Shown: positions 13,676 through 25,940, numbered from the stretch's first letter. The stretch: DNA of 64,000 bases from Cyprinodon diabolis (GCA_030533445.1 CM060075.1:34363196-34427195), one strand, 5' to 3'. Made by a program: numbers and translations. Notes: generated by a model not told the origin, from the letters alone.

Positions 13676-14926
13676 ATGCATTTGTTTGGTGCCTGTATCC
13701 TGTCTTTCTGTTTTATGATGGTGAATGCCACCGTGTCCAAGAGCTTCAGAGACTGCGGGCAGTTTTTCTACATGCAAACGGCTCCCACGGGGATCGGAGG
13801 GACAAGCTCGAAGAGGATCTGCCAAAAATATACAGACAAGCTGCGTTACGCCACTTTGTACGACAGCAGCCTGCGTCTCCCGCTGTATTCAGCCTACATT
13901 TTTAAGAAGTCGGATGGGAAGAGGAGGGCAGACACCCCGTGGATGTACGAACCTCAGGTAGAGGAAGCAGAGTGTTTGTTTATGCATTTAGCATAAACTT
14001 TTATTCAAAGTGACTTAGAACGTAGACACAATGAGGTAGGCATTAGCTGGAAGGATCTTGCCTAAGGACCCACACTGGCAGCTTATCCTCCCCACACATG
14101 ACTTATCACTTCAGCCAGCCAGAAAAAAATTTTATGCGCTAGACTCAAAAAATCTTTTATCCTTAACAACACATAATTAGTCTGAGCACATCTACACAAC
14201 AAAATATTCAATCAGCCTTCATTATAGTTAGAAATATAGATCCATCTTCCTTGTGTTTCTCTTTTTCTTATACATGTTTTCATTTCTCCCCTACAGCTAG
14301 TGTCTGAAGATGAGAGCAGTAACATGAAGGTGCTTCCTATGACAGACACATCTCCTCTTATTGAGGACAGCCAGACTGTTTTGGAAGACTACATAGATGC
14401 TGTGGAATACAGACGTGTCGCACTGAATCCCGATCAGCACCAATCAGATCCAGACGACAAATCTTCTACCTATACCCTCACCAATGTTGTTCCTCTGATC
14501 ACAGACTTCCTGGAGACCTCCTGGAACCCTTACCTAGATACAATCCGCCGCCGCCTTAACAACTTCTGCCATGGAAAATCCTACATTGTGACTGGAATAA
14601 CAGTTTCAGGGGCCACAGTCAGGCGTGACAACAGGGACCGCCTTTCAATACCAAAACACATATGGATGGGATACTGCTGCCCACAGTTTGACCGTAACTC
14701 GCCCTATGAAGTGAGGTTCATGTTCCCCAGTTATGGCGGTTATGCCCTGAACGGGCAGGCTGACAATAACGTGGTGGAGGTACCAGTAAAGAAATTGGAA
14801 ACTTTTCTGAGGAGCCAATCAGGTGCTGATGATGACATGACTATTTTCTACAAGGACTGTATATCAGAAAATACCATAAAGAAGAAAAGACGAGATGCGC
14901 CCAGTGTTGCCCTACAAACTGTATAA
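13676..14926 (+). CDS. ENDOD1-like secreted pseudo-nuclease, copy A (2 exons)
   Basis: Endonuclease domain-containing 1-like protein of the DNA/RNA non-specific endonuclease (His-Me finger) family. Exon 1 is 13676-13957 (CCTCAG|GTAGAG) and exon 2 is 14297-14926 (CCCCTACAG|CTAGTG), joined in phase 0, giving 303 aa. The start at 13676 gives a compact signal peptide (MHLFGACILSFCFMMVNA). An in-frame ATG at 13622 would add 18 residues. Exon 1 carries the family block FRDCGQFFYMQTAPTG, RICQKY and ATLYD, then PWMYEPQ. Exon 2 carries LNPDQHQ and YTLTNVVP. The catalytic DRGH site reads RRVA (about residues 133-136), so acid, glycine and histidine are all lost: nuclease activity is unlikely. The TN of TNVVP (metal-ligand region) is kept. 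The C terminus has an extra tail containing KKKRRD, absent from copies B and C. Its role is unknown; it is first of three tandem copies. Confidence 0.9.
13985..14110. repeat. Dispersed repeat in intron of copy A
   Basis: The segment ATGCATTTAGCATAAACTTT then TATTCAAAGTGACTTAGAA resembles a very common fish repeat. It fills part of the 339-bp intron (13958-14296). The family assignment is from memory of the motif. Confidence 0.5.
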
Positions 14927-15710
14927 ACAGGGTTGTTTTTTATTTAAACCAGTACAGTGTTCATTATGTAGCTTTATACGTTTTTATTGAATTATAGTTT
15001 TTAAGGAAAACTAATTATCTCCCAACCAGGACTTATGGTGCTGTTTATATACAGATTGTGTCTGTGTAAAGTACTGCCTACTGAATACTGAAATCCTATA
15101 CAATTTATTAACATCATGCTTTCAGCGGCAACTTATGTGCAAGACAGACAGACCAACAGAAGTATCTGATTTTTGCATATGCCAATATGTAACTCTCCTG
15201 TCATTGTAACAAGCTAAAAGAAACAAAAAGAGTTTATATAAACCAATTCACAAATTCTAATGAATCACTTTAGATGCAACATTAATCAGTTGTCTCCTTT
15301 ATCGCAAATAGAGCCCACAGATTACATTAGGACAATTTATTTATTAAATGTACGATTTTTTATGCCATTTTTGTTTGGTGAGTTATGATGCTTAAGGACT
15401 TTAACTGGAAAGCTTTGAACAAATATGAAAAAAAAAAACATGAAAAAAGCATATTGCACACAGCAGTGAACTGATATATCTGCCAATCAACGATATCTAA
15501 ATCCATTCTTTTTTTTTTTGTTTAAGCTGATGATCTCATATTTATCAACTGAGTGAAAAAAGAAATCGGTGAAATTCTATTGTTTGTGGTGCTGCATCCA
15601 TGTTAACCCAACATTGTGTTTTTTATGCTGTTTTAAGAAAAAAAATATTAAAACAAACATTTTATGAAGATGTTAAGATTGATTTCATTTCTCTTAATTT
15701 GCAATTTAAT
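14927..15710. other. 3' flank of ENDOD1-like copy A
   Basis: Probable 3' UTR then intergenic. No AATAAA close to the stop was seen; an ATTAAA lies near 15344. Nothing else recognised. Confidence 0.5.
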
Positions 15711-15990
15711 GCACGAGGTGGAAGAGTTGTCCTATTTTTATCCAGCCTGTCAGCCAGAAGGTCCTGGGTTCAAACCCTGACCTGGAATCCTTCACATTGT
15801 GTTTGTAGGTTTTAGTTGTGCATGTGTATATTATCTGTTTTATAATCCTGCCCATGGGTGTGGATTTAGCTCTAACTGTTCCTAATGTCTTAACCGAACC
15901 CATCCACCAGGTGACTACAGACATCAACCACACTATCTCCAATGTAACATTTATCAGAGTATATGCGTACTGACATAATCTATATGGTTT
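15711..15990 (+). repeat. tRNA-derived SINE-like repeat
   Basis: GGTCCTGGGTTCAAACCCTG near 15760 is a pol III B-box-like motif, followed by a degraded ATTGTGTTTGTAGGTTTTAG...GTGCATGTGT stretch typical of a fish short repeat. There is no cloverleaf, so it is not a tRNA gene. The right boundary is uncertain. Confidence 0.5.
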
Positions 15991-16959
15991 ACATATCACC
16001 CTCTGCTTTTAGGAAAATATATCGACTGCTGCTCAGATATTCAGAAAGGGATGCTGGGCTCCACATAAAAGGTCAGCTTGTTGCAGGCACACAATTTTCC
16101 TTTCTTAGACCTTTAAATTAAAGAATACCTTAAATACATTTAGATCCCATAATATTTAAAAAATCAGTGTTTGATAAACTGAAAATTTGAGACAAATTTC
16201 TTTCTTTTTGATAATGTATGAAAGCTTATTAAAATATATGATGCAAAGGCCACATTGACATGTTTAGGAGACATTAAATATTCTGAAGTATTTAAAAAAA
16301 TCTAAAACACAGACATCCTCTGACTGATGTGAGTAGGAGATCTGCAGACAGTTTAATATGGGGTCGCTTTGGGCCATCCAGTACCAGTTGAATGTCCTTT
16401 GAACTTCACATCCTTTCTGACCCTTTCCTCATCTTTTTATCACAGTGTCCATAACTTCCGTTTACTACTTTTACCATAATAATAACCCATGCCACAAAGC
16501 TAAGATCATCTCATAAAGGACAAGAACAGAAATATAATCAGCTTGATTATGTCTTCATTATTTATTTTTAGGGCATAAAAGATGATTAGACATAGACAGA
16601 TTTATTTTTGTCATGTTGTATACACGTGTGTATACAAAAAAACATTTTGTTTAAAACAGCTCTAGACAGTTTCATTTTTTTGAAGTGCAGCCTTGAAAAC
16701 AGTAATAAATACATTAAAAAAGGTCTAAAAGGTTATACCTTTTATAGACATCTAGTGAAAAAAGGGCAACTACTTGGACATTCATAAGGCGAAGACGGGC
16801 TGACTGTAAACGGTCAGCTTACTAGCAGGCCAGCCTTATTTAGCTCACCAAATGCAGGCTTTTTATGGAATTATTGCTCTCATGGTGTACATTTAAATCA
16901 AGGCTTCAAAGATATTTAAAGTTTCTTAATGGGACTTCTTAAGGGACAGTATTTTTATT
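15991..16959. other. Noncoding spacer
   Basis: No exon or clear repeat recognised. Confidence 0.5.
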
Positions 16960-17730
16960 GATATTTATTAATATTTTATTGTTGGAAATGTTTCATAACA
17001 GAAACATAGAAGTCACAAGTTAACTTAAGTATTCAGTCTTTGATTAGTACTTTTTTGAACCACCTTTAACAGTAAGTAGAGCCTCAGGTGTTTTTGCGAG
17101 GCCTCAAATGTAACACGCCAGTCAATGGGCAGTTTATCCTATTCCTTTTTAGCAGTATCTCAAGGCCCTTTTCAGATCTCTCCATGAGATGTTCCATCTG
17201 ATTCAGTTCTGGATTCTGGCTTGGCCACTTAAGACTGTCACAGAGTGGTTCTGATTGACTTCTTTCAGATCTTGGCTGTTTGCTTTGGGTTGGTGCCCCA
17301 GTATAAGGCCAAGAGCGCCTTGACACAGATTTTCAACCAGGACATCTCTGAACTTTGCTGCATTTATCTTTCCTCCGCCTGATTATTCTGCCAGTTCCTC
17401 AGGTTAATGCTGAAAAACATTCCCACAGCATGGTGCTGCCACCACCATGCTTCGGAGGGCTAGTAATGATGAATGGGAGCCTGGTTTCCTAAAGCATCTT
17501 TGGATGTTATCATCCCATTAAATGGTGTCCCATAGAATGGCTACAGATTGTGCCTCCTACCAACCAGTAGGTTGTTATCAGTAGTTGTTATTGTTATGTA
17601 TTTATGTGTAATCTGAACATAATTTTAGTAGTTCTTCAACTATCATATAAAAAGGTTGATTGGCATGTTACTCTTGTCGAACAACCCCTCCAAAAGATAT
17701 CATATCCTGTCAACTGAGATGTTCTCTAAA

Positions 17731-18360
17731 CAGAAATGGCAAAAGTACTCACTTTCCGTACTTGAGTAAAAGTACAGATACTTGTGTTAAAAAATACTCT
17801 GGTAAAAGTGGAAGTACTGATTAAACTTCTTTACTCAAGTAAAAGTAACAAAGTACAGGCTTGTAAATTTACTTAAAGTATAAAAGTAAAAGTAGAAACC
17901 ACTTTTTTCATGCCGTTGCCTACATTTTAAATGGATGTCTGCCAATAAGACTAGATCTCCGTTGTGTTCATTTTCAATCATCTCGTCGTCCATGCTACTA
18001 TGCTAACGCCACCGCCACCAAGCTGCAATGATTTGCCGCCAATAAATCCCGCTGAATCTGTCGATTCATCTTGTAGTGGTGCGTCAAATGCAACGTAGAT
18101 TCCCATCCAATTAGATTGAATTTGGTATTGATGACGTGAAAAATAATAATGGTAACTCCATTGAAATGATTCAAAACTAAAGTAACAAGCCAATTTTTTT
18201 AATTTGTAAGGAGTAGAAAGTACAGATATTTGTGTAAAAATGTAAGGAGTAGAAGTAAAAAGTCGCCATAAAAATAAGTAGTAAAGTAAAGTAAAAATAT
18301 CAGAAAAATCTACTTGAGTACAGTAACGAAGTATTTGTACTTCGTTACTTCCCATCTCTG
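17731..18360. mobile_element. Non-autonomous hAT element, 630 bp, inside Tc1
   Basis: Ends are CAGAAATGGCAAAAGTACT (left) and the complement of CAGAGATGGGAAGTAACGAAG (right). A perfect 8-bp target duplication, TCTCTAAA, flanks it at 17723-17730 and 18361-18368. The interior is rich in AGTAAAAGTA motifs on both arms. It has no transposase. It lies within the older Tc1 remnant. Confidence 0.9.
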
Positions 18361-19203
18361 TCTCTAAACACCTAATTAAATACGCTTGACTGAAATATGA
18401 AGAATTCATTCGAAGTAAAACTTTAAAACGCACTTTAAAAAAAAAAGGTAGGCTGTAAATAAAGTAGATAAAGAGTATAAAGTAAATAGAAAGTGAAACT
18501 TAAGGTTTTATACATGGCCGAAGTGGTTATTATTAAAGATTAGCTGCATAAGATAAGCGGCCATAAGAAACCTAATAGAAGGTAGAGGAGGCGCAGTCTG
18601 AAGCCATTCAATGGGACTGATAATCGCTAATAACGGACATTTAATGATTGACAAATGGGTGTTTCCTCCAAATGTATCACCTAGCATTCCCACTAGAGTT
18701 CAATCTTTGTATTCTCAGATCGCATTAGTTATTTTTCATAGTCTAGAAAGTCCTTTATGTGTCTTTGGTTTACTTCAGACATTCTGCCGTGTACTGAGGA
18801 GAGGCCTATGTCTAAACACTGTGTCATATAGACCCGATTGATAGCTTACAGAAATGTTTGACCTTCTGGAAGGTTCTCCTCTCTTCACAGAGGAGCTCTG
18901 GGGGTATTTGGTCACTTCCATGATGAAGGTCCTTCTTCCCTGATTATTTAGACGGCTGACCAAGCTTTAGGGAGAACACAGGTGGTTTCACAACTCCAGG
19001 GAATCTGCAAACTAGCAGGACATTTTCTGTACCTTTCCCTAGGTTTGCTCCTCAAGGCAATCCTGTCTCAGACAATCTCTTTTGTGTGATGCCAGGTGTT
19101 TAGACTCCAACATGCACATTTAACTGTGGTGCCTATATAAGGTGCGTGCCTTTTCTTAATCATGTCCAATACAATTCATTAACCATAAGTGGAGGCCATT
19201 TTT

Positions 19204-20114
19204 ATTTATTTATTTTTATTTATGCTTTTTCAGAGTTAAACGGACAAGACAAAAAAGAGAAAAAAAACACAGAAAAACAGTAAACAAGTTCAGCAAAAAC
19301 AAAAATCAACGAGACAAAAAAGTGTCAGCAAACTGGAGAACTGATAACAGGATAAAATATGTACTGATCAAACTGTAGAGCATATTAAAGCAAAAGTCAG
19401 AGTCAGAGAGGACAACAAACAATTCTGAAGACATTGTGTCAAGCGGATCAACATGAAACATGGGATATCAATAAAAGAAGAGTGCAATAAAGGATGACAG
19501 TATTGAGATAATAATGAATAATAAAAAAAAGAATAAAAAAAAAAGAAAAGGTCCAGAAAAGTATAAGAGTCATTTTAACCCATTATTTTGAATGTGTCTA
19601 TTAAAAGGACCCCACACATCAAGGAACATATCATGATTGTCTGACAAAGAGTATCGAATTTCTTCGAGATAGATACAGGAAACCATATCACTGAGCCATT
19701 TCTTGAGGCATGGAGAGGTAGAGGATTTCCATTCCCGCAGAATAACCCATTTGCAACCACCAAACCAAACATTAGAGCCTGCTGCAGAGACATGCGAAGA
19801 GTAACAGAGAATTTAGAGCAACCCCGAATTACCAAATGGTTTTTCGGATATAGAACTTTGTCATAAGCGTTACTATAAAATTTAACTATTCTGTACCAGA
19901 AGTCCATAAGCTTAGGGCAGGAGCAAAACATATGACCCAAAATCCCATTATCTGATTTACATTTGTTACATGTTGGAGAGACACTAGGAAATAGCTTATT
20001 AAGTTTGGTTTTAGAAAAGTGCAAACAATGGATAACCTTGAATTGAATAAGTTGCAATCTAGAATTAATGGAACAGGTTTTGATCCTTGACAGACTCAAA
20101 TTCCACATCTCATC
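19204..20114 (-). mobile_element. 5'-truncated L1 retrotransposon fragment with 17-bp TSD
   Basis: A minus-strand open frame (to 19575) encodes the C-terminal end of an L1 ORF2 protein: MWNLSLSRIKTC, a run RLQLIQFKVIHCLHFSKTKL, and the terminal cysteine motif CNKCKSDNGILGHMFCSCPK. The 3' end is A-rich (TTTATTTATT on the plus strand at 19201-19225). A perfect 17-bp duplication, AAGTGGAGGCCATTTTT, lies at 19187-19203 and 20115-20131, proving target-primed insertion. The 911-bp copy is heavily 5' truncated but its terminal frame is still open, so it is fairly young. It sits in the Tc1 remnant about 540 bp upstream of ENDOD1-like copy B. Confidence 0.9.
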
Positions 20115-20670
20115 AAGTGGAGGCCATTTTTGCAGTTGAAACGTCTCAAGGACGATCAGTGGAAAAAGCTCAATTCGTAGCCTCATGACAAAGGCTGCAA
20201 ATACTTATTTCAATAATGTTTTCCAGTATATATGTATGAATAGAAATTGGAATAACACTGTAACATAAGTAGATGCAGAAAAAGTTAAGGGTTGTAAATA
20301 CTTTCTGGATGCACAAACAATAAAATATTACTAAATCTGCTAAAAAGGTTTGTTTCTTTACAAGACTGATTAACCATATTGCTAGATAGGATGGAAGGCT
20401 TTTCGTTTTCCTTTCTGTTGGTAGGAGATGCTTTTAAACCCTTACTGCTGGTTACTGAATGTTTTATTCCTGTCAGTGGGTGGATCTGCTCTGCCTCAAG
20501 TCCATCACTTTGCATACTGTCTCCAGATTACACAGAGGTTTGAACACGTGTAAAACCTGCATAACCTTTACCATTGAACATCACAGAACAAACTGAGACA
20601 CATTCAGATATTAAACACAAATTTAGCAGCAGGTGGATTTGGGTTGAAGACATTGTTTCATATTTTGATT

Positions 20671-21711
20671 ATGGCGTTTTGGCTACGGATGGGTTTCTGG
20701 CTTGCAAGCTTATCACTGGCAGCGGTACAAGGGCGAGTGGAAAAAGAGCTATCTCCAGAGTGCAGAGAATTTCTCTACATGGGAACACCACCGACAGGTC
20801 TGGAACACCACTCTGTTAAGTACATATGCCAGTTTTACCGCAAGAAGCCTCGCTATGTGACTCTGTACAACATGGAAGATCACATTCCTATTTACTCTGC
20901 CTACATCTTTAAACGCTCGGATGGGGAGAACTGCATTGATGTTCCCTGGATGTACGAGCCACAGGTAAGGAGAGCAGGAAAACTGGTCGGACAACTAAAA
21001 CATTGATTTAAGAAGCGATTACTTTGTTTTTTTGCATGTTTTTGCCCCATGCTTCATTTCTTGATGAGATGTAATGACATGCGTCATGCTTGTTCTCTTG
21101 TTCTGTGTCCTGCACAGCTGTCCACTTCTTCCGAAACAGAAGAGATGCAGCCCTTTCCTCATGGTTACATGCACATGAACTTTGAAGACGCTCAAGCAAT
21201 TCTCGACGACTACACCAACGCAATACTCTACGAGCGAGGGACCCTGAACCCAGACGAGCATCAGACCGAGCTCGAAGACAAGGCCTCCACTTACACCCTC
21301 ACCAACGTCGTCCCCATGGTGCCCGACTTCAGCGACAGAATCTGGAACAGACAGGAGCACATCATCCGCAAACGGCTGAACAACTACTGCCGCGGGAAGG
21401 CCTTTATTGTGACCGGGATAACCACGTCAGGGAAGATGATCCGTAGAGAAAACATGAACCGGATCGCCGTGCCCACCTACCTGTGGTCGGCTTACTGCTG
21501 CGCCGACTACGACCACAACACCCCTTTTACAGAGCGCTTTAAGTTCCCGTCTTTTGCTCATTATGCCCTGAATGATGATGAGAATAACGAAGTCGTGGAG
21601 CTCACCGTCCCTAAGCTGAAGGAGTTCCTCAAGAAGACAATGTTTGTGAATCAGAACTTTCAAATTTTTGTAGGGGACTGCAACCCTATATCATCCGGGA
21701 AAGCTGACTAA
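20671..21711 (+). CDS. ENDOD1-like secreted pseudo-nuclease, copy B (2 exons)
   Basis: Second tandem member of the endonuclease domain-containing 1-like family. Exon 1 is 20671-20964 (CCACAG|GTAAGG) and exon 2 is 21118-21711 (CTGCACAG|CTGTCC), in phase 0, giving 295 aa. The first ATG (20671) starts a clear signal peptide, MAFWLRMGFWLASLSLAAVQG. Exon 1 keeps the family cysteine and core: CREFLYMGTPPTG, YICQFY, IPIYSAYIFKRSDG and PWMYEPQ. Exon 2 has LNPDEHQ, YTLTNVVP, RKRLNNYCRGKAFIVTG and SAYCC. The catalytic DRGH motif reads ERGT (about residues 137-140): Arg and Gly remain but the general-base His is Thr, so nuclease catalysis is unlikely. Predicted extracellular or luminal. The 153-bp intron is short. 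An AATAAA follows the stop by 37 bp. Confidence 0.92.
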
Positions 21712-21747
21712 GAAGAGTATTTTAGTTAAATTGTGAGTTTAAAGAAA

Positions 21748-21753
21748 AATAAA
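21748..21753 (+). terminator. Polyadenylation signal of copy B
   Basis: AATAAA 37 bp after the stop codon; a second AATAAA lies near 21791. Confidence 0.6.
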
Positions 21754-24319
21754 GTTACTACTAATAATAATTTCACTCTATAGAAATATACAATAAAAGC
21801 TTGTTAACCAACAATATAAGCAGAATCTTATCATAGAATATGTTTTTTGTGGCTTGTTAACACATGTGACAGTGATTACAGAACTTTATTTTCTATATAA
21901 GATTTCTTATAGTGTCATATGAGGAAAAAAAAAAGAAAGTTACAGACAAGATGATGTTCAGAACAAGAACCCAGATTCAAATACTAATAAAAATCAGTTA
22001 GGGTTGTTGTTAGCTGTTCATATAAACCAGGGGTCCAGTTCTCATATCACACCTGAATTAAATAAATGGCTCATTGCCAGGCCTCTGTGGAGCTGACTGA
22101 CCTGCTGATGAGGGAGTTTAAGTAATTAACTCAGGTAGGATAGTAGCTCTCTAGGACTAGGCTTGGGCATCAATTACTGAAACAACCTCAATATTTTAAC
22201 ATAAAAAAAATTGCATGAAGTTGAAATATGATTATTACATAACATATTTACAGCTTATCAATTAGCAGAAAGGGACCTGTGTGAAAAGCCTTAAAAGGAG
22301 ATATGTAATCATCCACCACAAGAACCATAAACTCTCTAAGTTATCTGTCAGGAACATTATTTTATCTTACAAAAACGTTCTGAATGAATCCTCTGATTAT
22401 ATATAAATAAAATGTTGTATCAAGCTGTCTTTTGTATTTTTTTAAGCCTAATTCAATATTAGAAGTGTCAGGTAGTGCATGAACATCATTTTCTAGATCA
22501 GGGAACTGCTTGTAAATGAATGAATAGGAATGACAGGAATGGTATGAAGTTTCAGCAGCTGATTAAGAGATGCTGACAAAGGTATTACCATCAGTTGATT
22601 TGAGGTGCAGCTGAGAAATATTTAACCTGTTTAAGCCCAGATTGTTTTTTTCAACCCCTCAAAACCTAAAAAAAACAAACAAAAAAAACACAGCTATTCT
22701 GGATTTTTCAGTCATTCACAGAATTTGTAACCCCCTAAGACCTCCCACCTAGGTGGTTGTTACTACCATATTGAAACAGATAAAATTGTGCAACAACGTC
22801 AGTTATCTTTTAAAAATTTCAATATTGAAGTCCAGATAATGTAAAACACATTGTCCAAACTTGGAACCTGTAAATTAGCGAGAATCTCCATCTCAATTTT
22901 GAATAGAACTAGAAAATGATTATGTTGTGACAAATACATTTTGAAGCCTATCATTTGGATCATAAATGCTGTCTTATTGTATTATTCTTACGTGCTGTCT
23001 CCTTCCATTATAGCGTGCCATCAAGTGTTTTTGAGCGTTCAGATAACCATGCCAGGCTCTACTAATATTCAGCTCTTGTGTCACAGCTATATACAGTAGC
23101 AAGCCTCTGCTTCACCATTAACATATCCAGGTATTGTTATTGTTGACTAAAACATAAATTTATTCATCTTCGATCTCTTTTGTTTAAAACCTGATTCACT
23201 TTCAAAAGCCCTACCTTGAAATTAACACTGATATGTGCTTATCTTAATTTCTTTAATGGGAGGAGCAGTAGGTTGCAGACTCTGGACTGGACGACCTTTG
23301 TCTCTCTAACGTCTTATATGTAGTTGTTTAAAAAAACTTGCTTGTCATTATTCAACTTCACATTTAGCCTCTGAAGCATTGGAACTCCAATATACAATCC
23401 CCCAATGATAGAAAATCTGAGAAGACTAGTCCTTACATCAACATTACCACTTTGTTAACATTACCACTCGGTTAAGGTTGTAATAGCTTATCTTTTTGAT
23501 TTTTTATACATCTGTCTGTTGATTTTTTTTTAGCTAAATTTAGTCACAGATTGGCGTATAGGAGTTAAGAAAAGGTCTTAAAAGGTATAAATACAGTTTA
23601 GAAAAGTGTAAGTCATAATTAGGCATTAGGTAAAACATGAATTAAATCCTAATATGTGAAAGCATGCACAGTATTTTCAGAATTTGTTTCTACTTGTTTC
23701 CTTTAAAATGTGCAGCTTTCTAAGATGTCAGCATAAAAAAGGAAAAGACTGGTTGAGGTGAGGTAAATCGAGCTAATTCAGCATCAAACAATGCTGTTAT
23801 TTTCTTGTTATTACTTACTTTTAAATGCTAAAAAAAGATAGATCAGGTAATTTTATTGCCTGAGTTGTATCTTCTTAGTGCTAGTTTAGGTTCTAATCTC
23901 TGAAGATGAGTTTCCTCTGCAGAGATGTGCATCGATCACATCTCTATTTTAGTTCCTAGTGATATTTAAGACAAATGCAAACGTTGGATTAAAGCCATCC
24001 ATGTTTCTCCTGCATGTATTCCACAAAGTCATGCCAGCAATGTGAAAAAGAGGTGTGATAAAACGCTCTCAGTGACTGATAACATTCAGTGCCTTAAACT
24101 ACTGCTAGTTCACTTGCAGCAATTTGAATATATGGAAAGACTTTACGACGCGATATCAGTTGGAAGCACTGATGAGGCAGGAAGGGAAATGTTGAGTCGA
24201 TAGAGCCGAAGCGAAGGCTGTACTTTTTGGACACTGGAAATTGCAGCCTCATTCACCAGAGGAATCACAAAGACCTGCAGGTGCATCCAGAAAGTGAGGA
24301 AAAACAAGCTGCAGCGACG
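21754..24319. other. Intergenic sequence between copies B and C
   Basis: No exon, RNA gene or clear element seen in about 2.5 kb of AT-rich sequence. It includes the promoter and 5' UTR of copy C, for which I saw no convincing TATA box. Confidence 0.5.
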
Positions 24320-25439
24320 ATGCCTACGTCTGCAAACCGCGTGCTTTCCCTGGCAGCTGTTCTGATGGTGCTGACCTCTGTGGTACAGCAAGGGGTCCAG
24401 GCAGGAGTAGTGAGCGACTTCAACCATGCAGAGCGCTGCAAGGACTCTCTGTACATGGGAACTCCACCAAGAGGTTACCTCGGCAACAGCTTTAAGAGGA
24501 TCTGCCAGAGATACGAAGATAAACCCCGCTATGCCACGGTCTATGACCCCCAAAGACACATCCCCATCTACTCGGCGTATACGTTCAAGAAGTCAGATGG
24601 AGAGAAAAAGGTGGACTTCCCCTGGATGTTTGAACCTCAGGTGGGTTTTAATCTATCATCCTGTTTAAGTTGAACAAATTAGAAAATGTTTTCTATTTAA
24701 AATCCCACTTCTGTCCTTTGGGAACTAAGTTTAAATATCACAAGGCCCTGCCTTTACAAAGAAAACTTTGAGATAGGCTTCCTTGTGGAATAAAAAGTAA
24801 GGTTTGTTTAGTTACACAGGAGATCTACAGAAATATTATTTTTACTTCTCTCGACAGTTGGCATCAGAAAAGAGCAGCAGCAACATGGAGCCTTTCCCCC
24901 AGTCTACAAGCATGCATATGAACTTTGAGGACACCCAGGCAGTCCTAGAAGACTACGCTGACGTTGTTCAGTATGAACGTGGCCAACTAAACCCAGACGA
25001 GCATCAGGCCGACCCTATGGACAAAGCCTCCACCTACAGCTTGACGAACGTGGTGCCTCAGATAAGGGAGTTTAACCTGGGCCCATGGGCCGAACACCAG
25101 GACATCATCCGCAAACGCCTCAACAACTACTGCCGAGGAAAGGCCTACGTCATCACCGGGGTCACCACCTCGGGACACACCATCCGTCGTAACAACATGG
25201 ACAGAGTGGCCGTGCCAGAGTACATGTGGTCGGCCTATTGCTGCACGCAGTTCGACCAGAATGCCCCATACTTTGTGCGCTACAAGTTTCCTGTGTTTGG
25301 GGCGTACGGGCTCAACGATCGCATCAACAACCAGATGGTGGAAGTTCCCCTGAAGAATTTGGAGAAGTTCCTTAAAGGAAGGATGGATGTGGACAAGAAC
25401 TTCCAGATTTTCTACAATGACTGTGTACCAGATAACTAA
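24320..25439 (+). CDS. ENDOD1-like secreted pseudo-nuclease, copy C (2 exons)
   Basis: Third tandem ENDOD1-like gene. Exon 1 is 24320-24640 (CCTCAG|GTGGGT) and exon 2 is 24858-25439 (CTCGACAG|TTGGCA), in phase 0, giving 300 aa. The start at 24320 gives a signal peptide (SANRVLSLAAVLMVLTSV). Exon 1 has CKDSLYMGTPPRG, RICQRYEDKPRYATVYD, IPIYSAYTFKKSDG and PWMFEPQ. Exon 2 has RGQLNPDEHQ, YSLTNVVPQIREFN..PW and RKRLNNYCRGKAYVITGVTTSG. This copy is closest to the nuclease consensus: it keeps the N..W pattern after LTNVVPQ and has ERGQ (residues 147-150) in place of DRGH. The catalytic His is therefore Gln, and it is probably not an active nuclease. It is more similar to copy B than to A. AATAAA at 25856 may end the mRNA. 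Confidence 0.92.
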
Positions 25440-25855
25440 GGAAATCTATGTAATGATAACTTAGATGTTATAAGTATAGAAGTTAATTTAAAAAAAGCCT
25501 GAGCTTGTTGTAGTTAGAAACAAATTATACATTTAATTGAACAGATTGACAGGAACTATGAGCATTTTAGTCAATTTATTACCCGATTATCCATGTGTTA
25601 TACTATTAAGTCTCTGTTCATCCAGATTCCTTAATATTGTAGAAATGCCGATGTATCTTATGTCAAATCAGTCAAAGACATAGGTAAAGGCATAAGATGG
25701 TCAAAGGGAGAGCAACTCAAAGTAAAGGGTTTGCTACCATCATTCCAACTAAACATATAAATAAAAAATCCAATAAAAAACGAATGTACACTAAACTTTT
25801 TAAAATCTATTGTTCCATTTAGAATTTTATTGCCTTGTGTCAAAAAATGACCTGA

Positions 25856-25861
25856 AATAAA
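25856..25861 (+). terminator. Possible polyadenylation signal of copy C
   Basis: AATAAA about 420 bp after the stop; first clear signal seen downstream. Confidence 0.4.
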
Positions 25862-25940
25862 CAACATGCCAGTTTGATACGCTTCGTTTCCTGAAGTTTT
25901 TTTTTCTCCATACTGATGGGTTTAGAAAGATTTAAGTTTC

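Larger units (their letters stand above)
16960..20320 (-). mobile_element. Tc1/mariner transposon remnant, interrupted by two later insertions
   Basis: Read on the minus strand, pieces of one Tc1 transposase appear in the right order. N-terminal helix-turn-helix region: QGRRTFIMEVTKYP and SVKRGEPSRRSNIS, then QSGLYDTVFRHRPLLSTRQN (about 18960-18775). A frameshifted TKIEL segment with its catalytic Asp codon altered lies near 18695. KHGGGSTML-like sequence lies near 17450, and PSQNPELNQMEHLMERSEKG (the DPNP..E region) near 17200. The right end, around 20290-20320, has TTGTAAATACTTTCTGGATGCAC, like Tc1 inverted ends. The coding frame is broken many times. It contains the hAT at 17731 and the L1 at 19204. 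Boundaries are approximate. Confidence 0.8.

Noticed and set aside
13634..13825. Minus-strand frame over ENDOD1-like exon 1
   Set aside because: Shadow of the real plus-strand exon; similar shadows lie over exons of copies B and C.
17978..18433. 151-codon minus-strand frame
   Set aside because: Inside the non-autonomous hAT element and its flank; composition reflects AGTAAAAGTA repeats.
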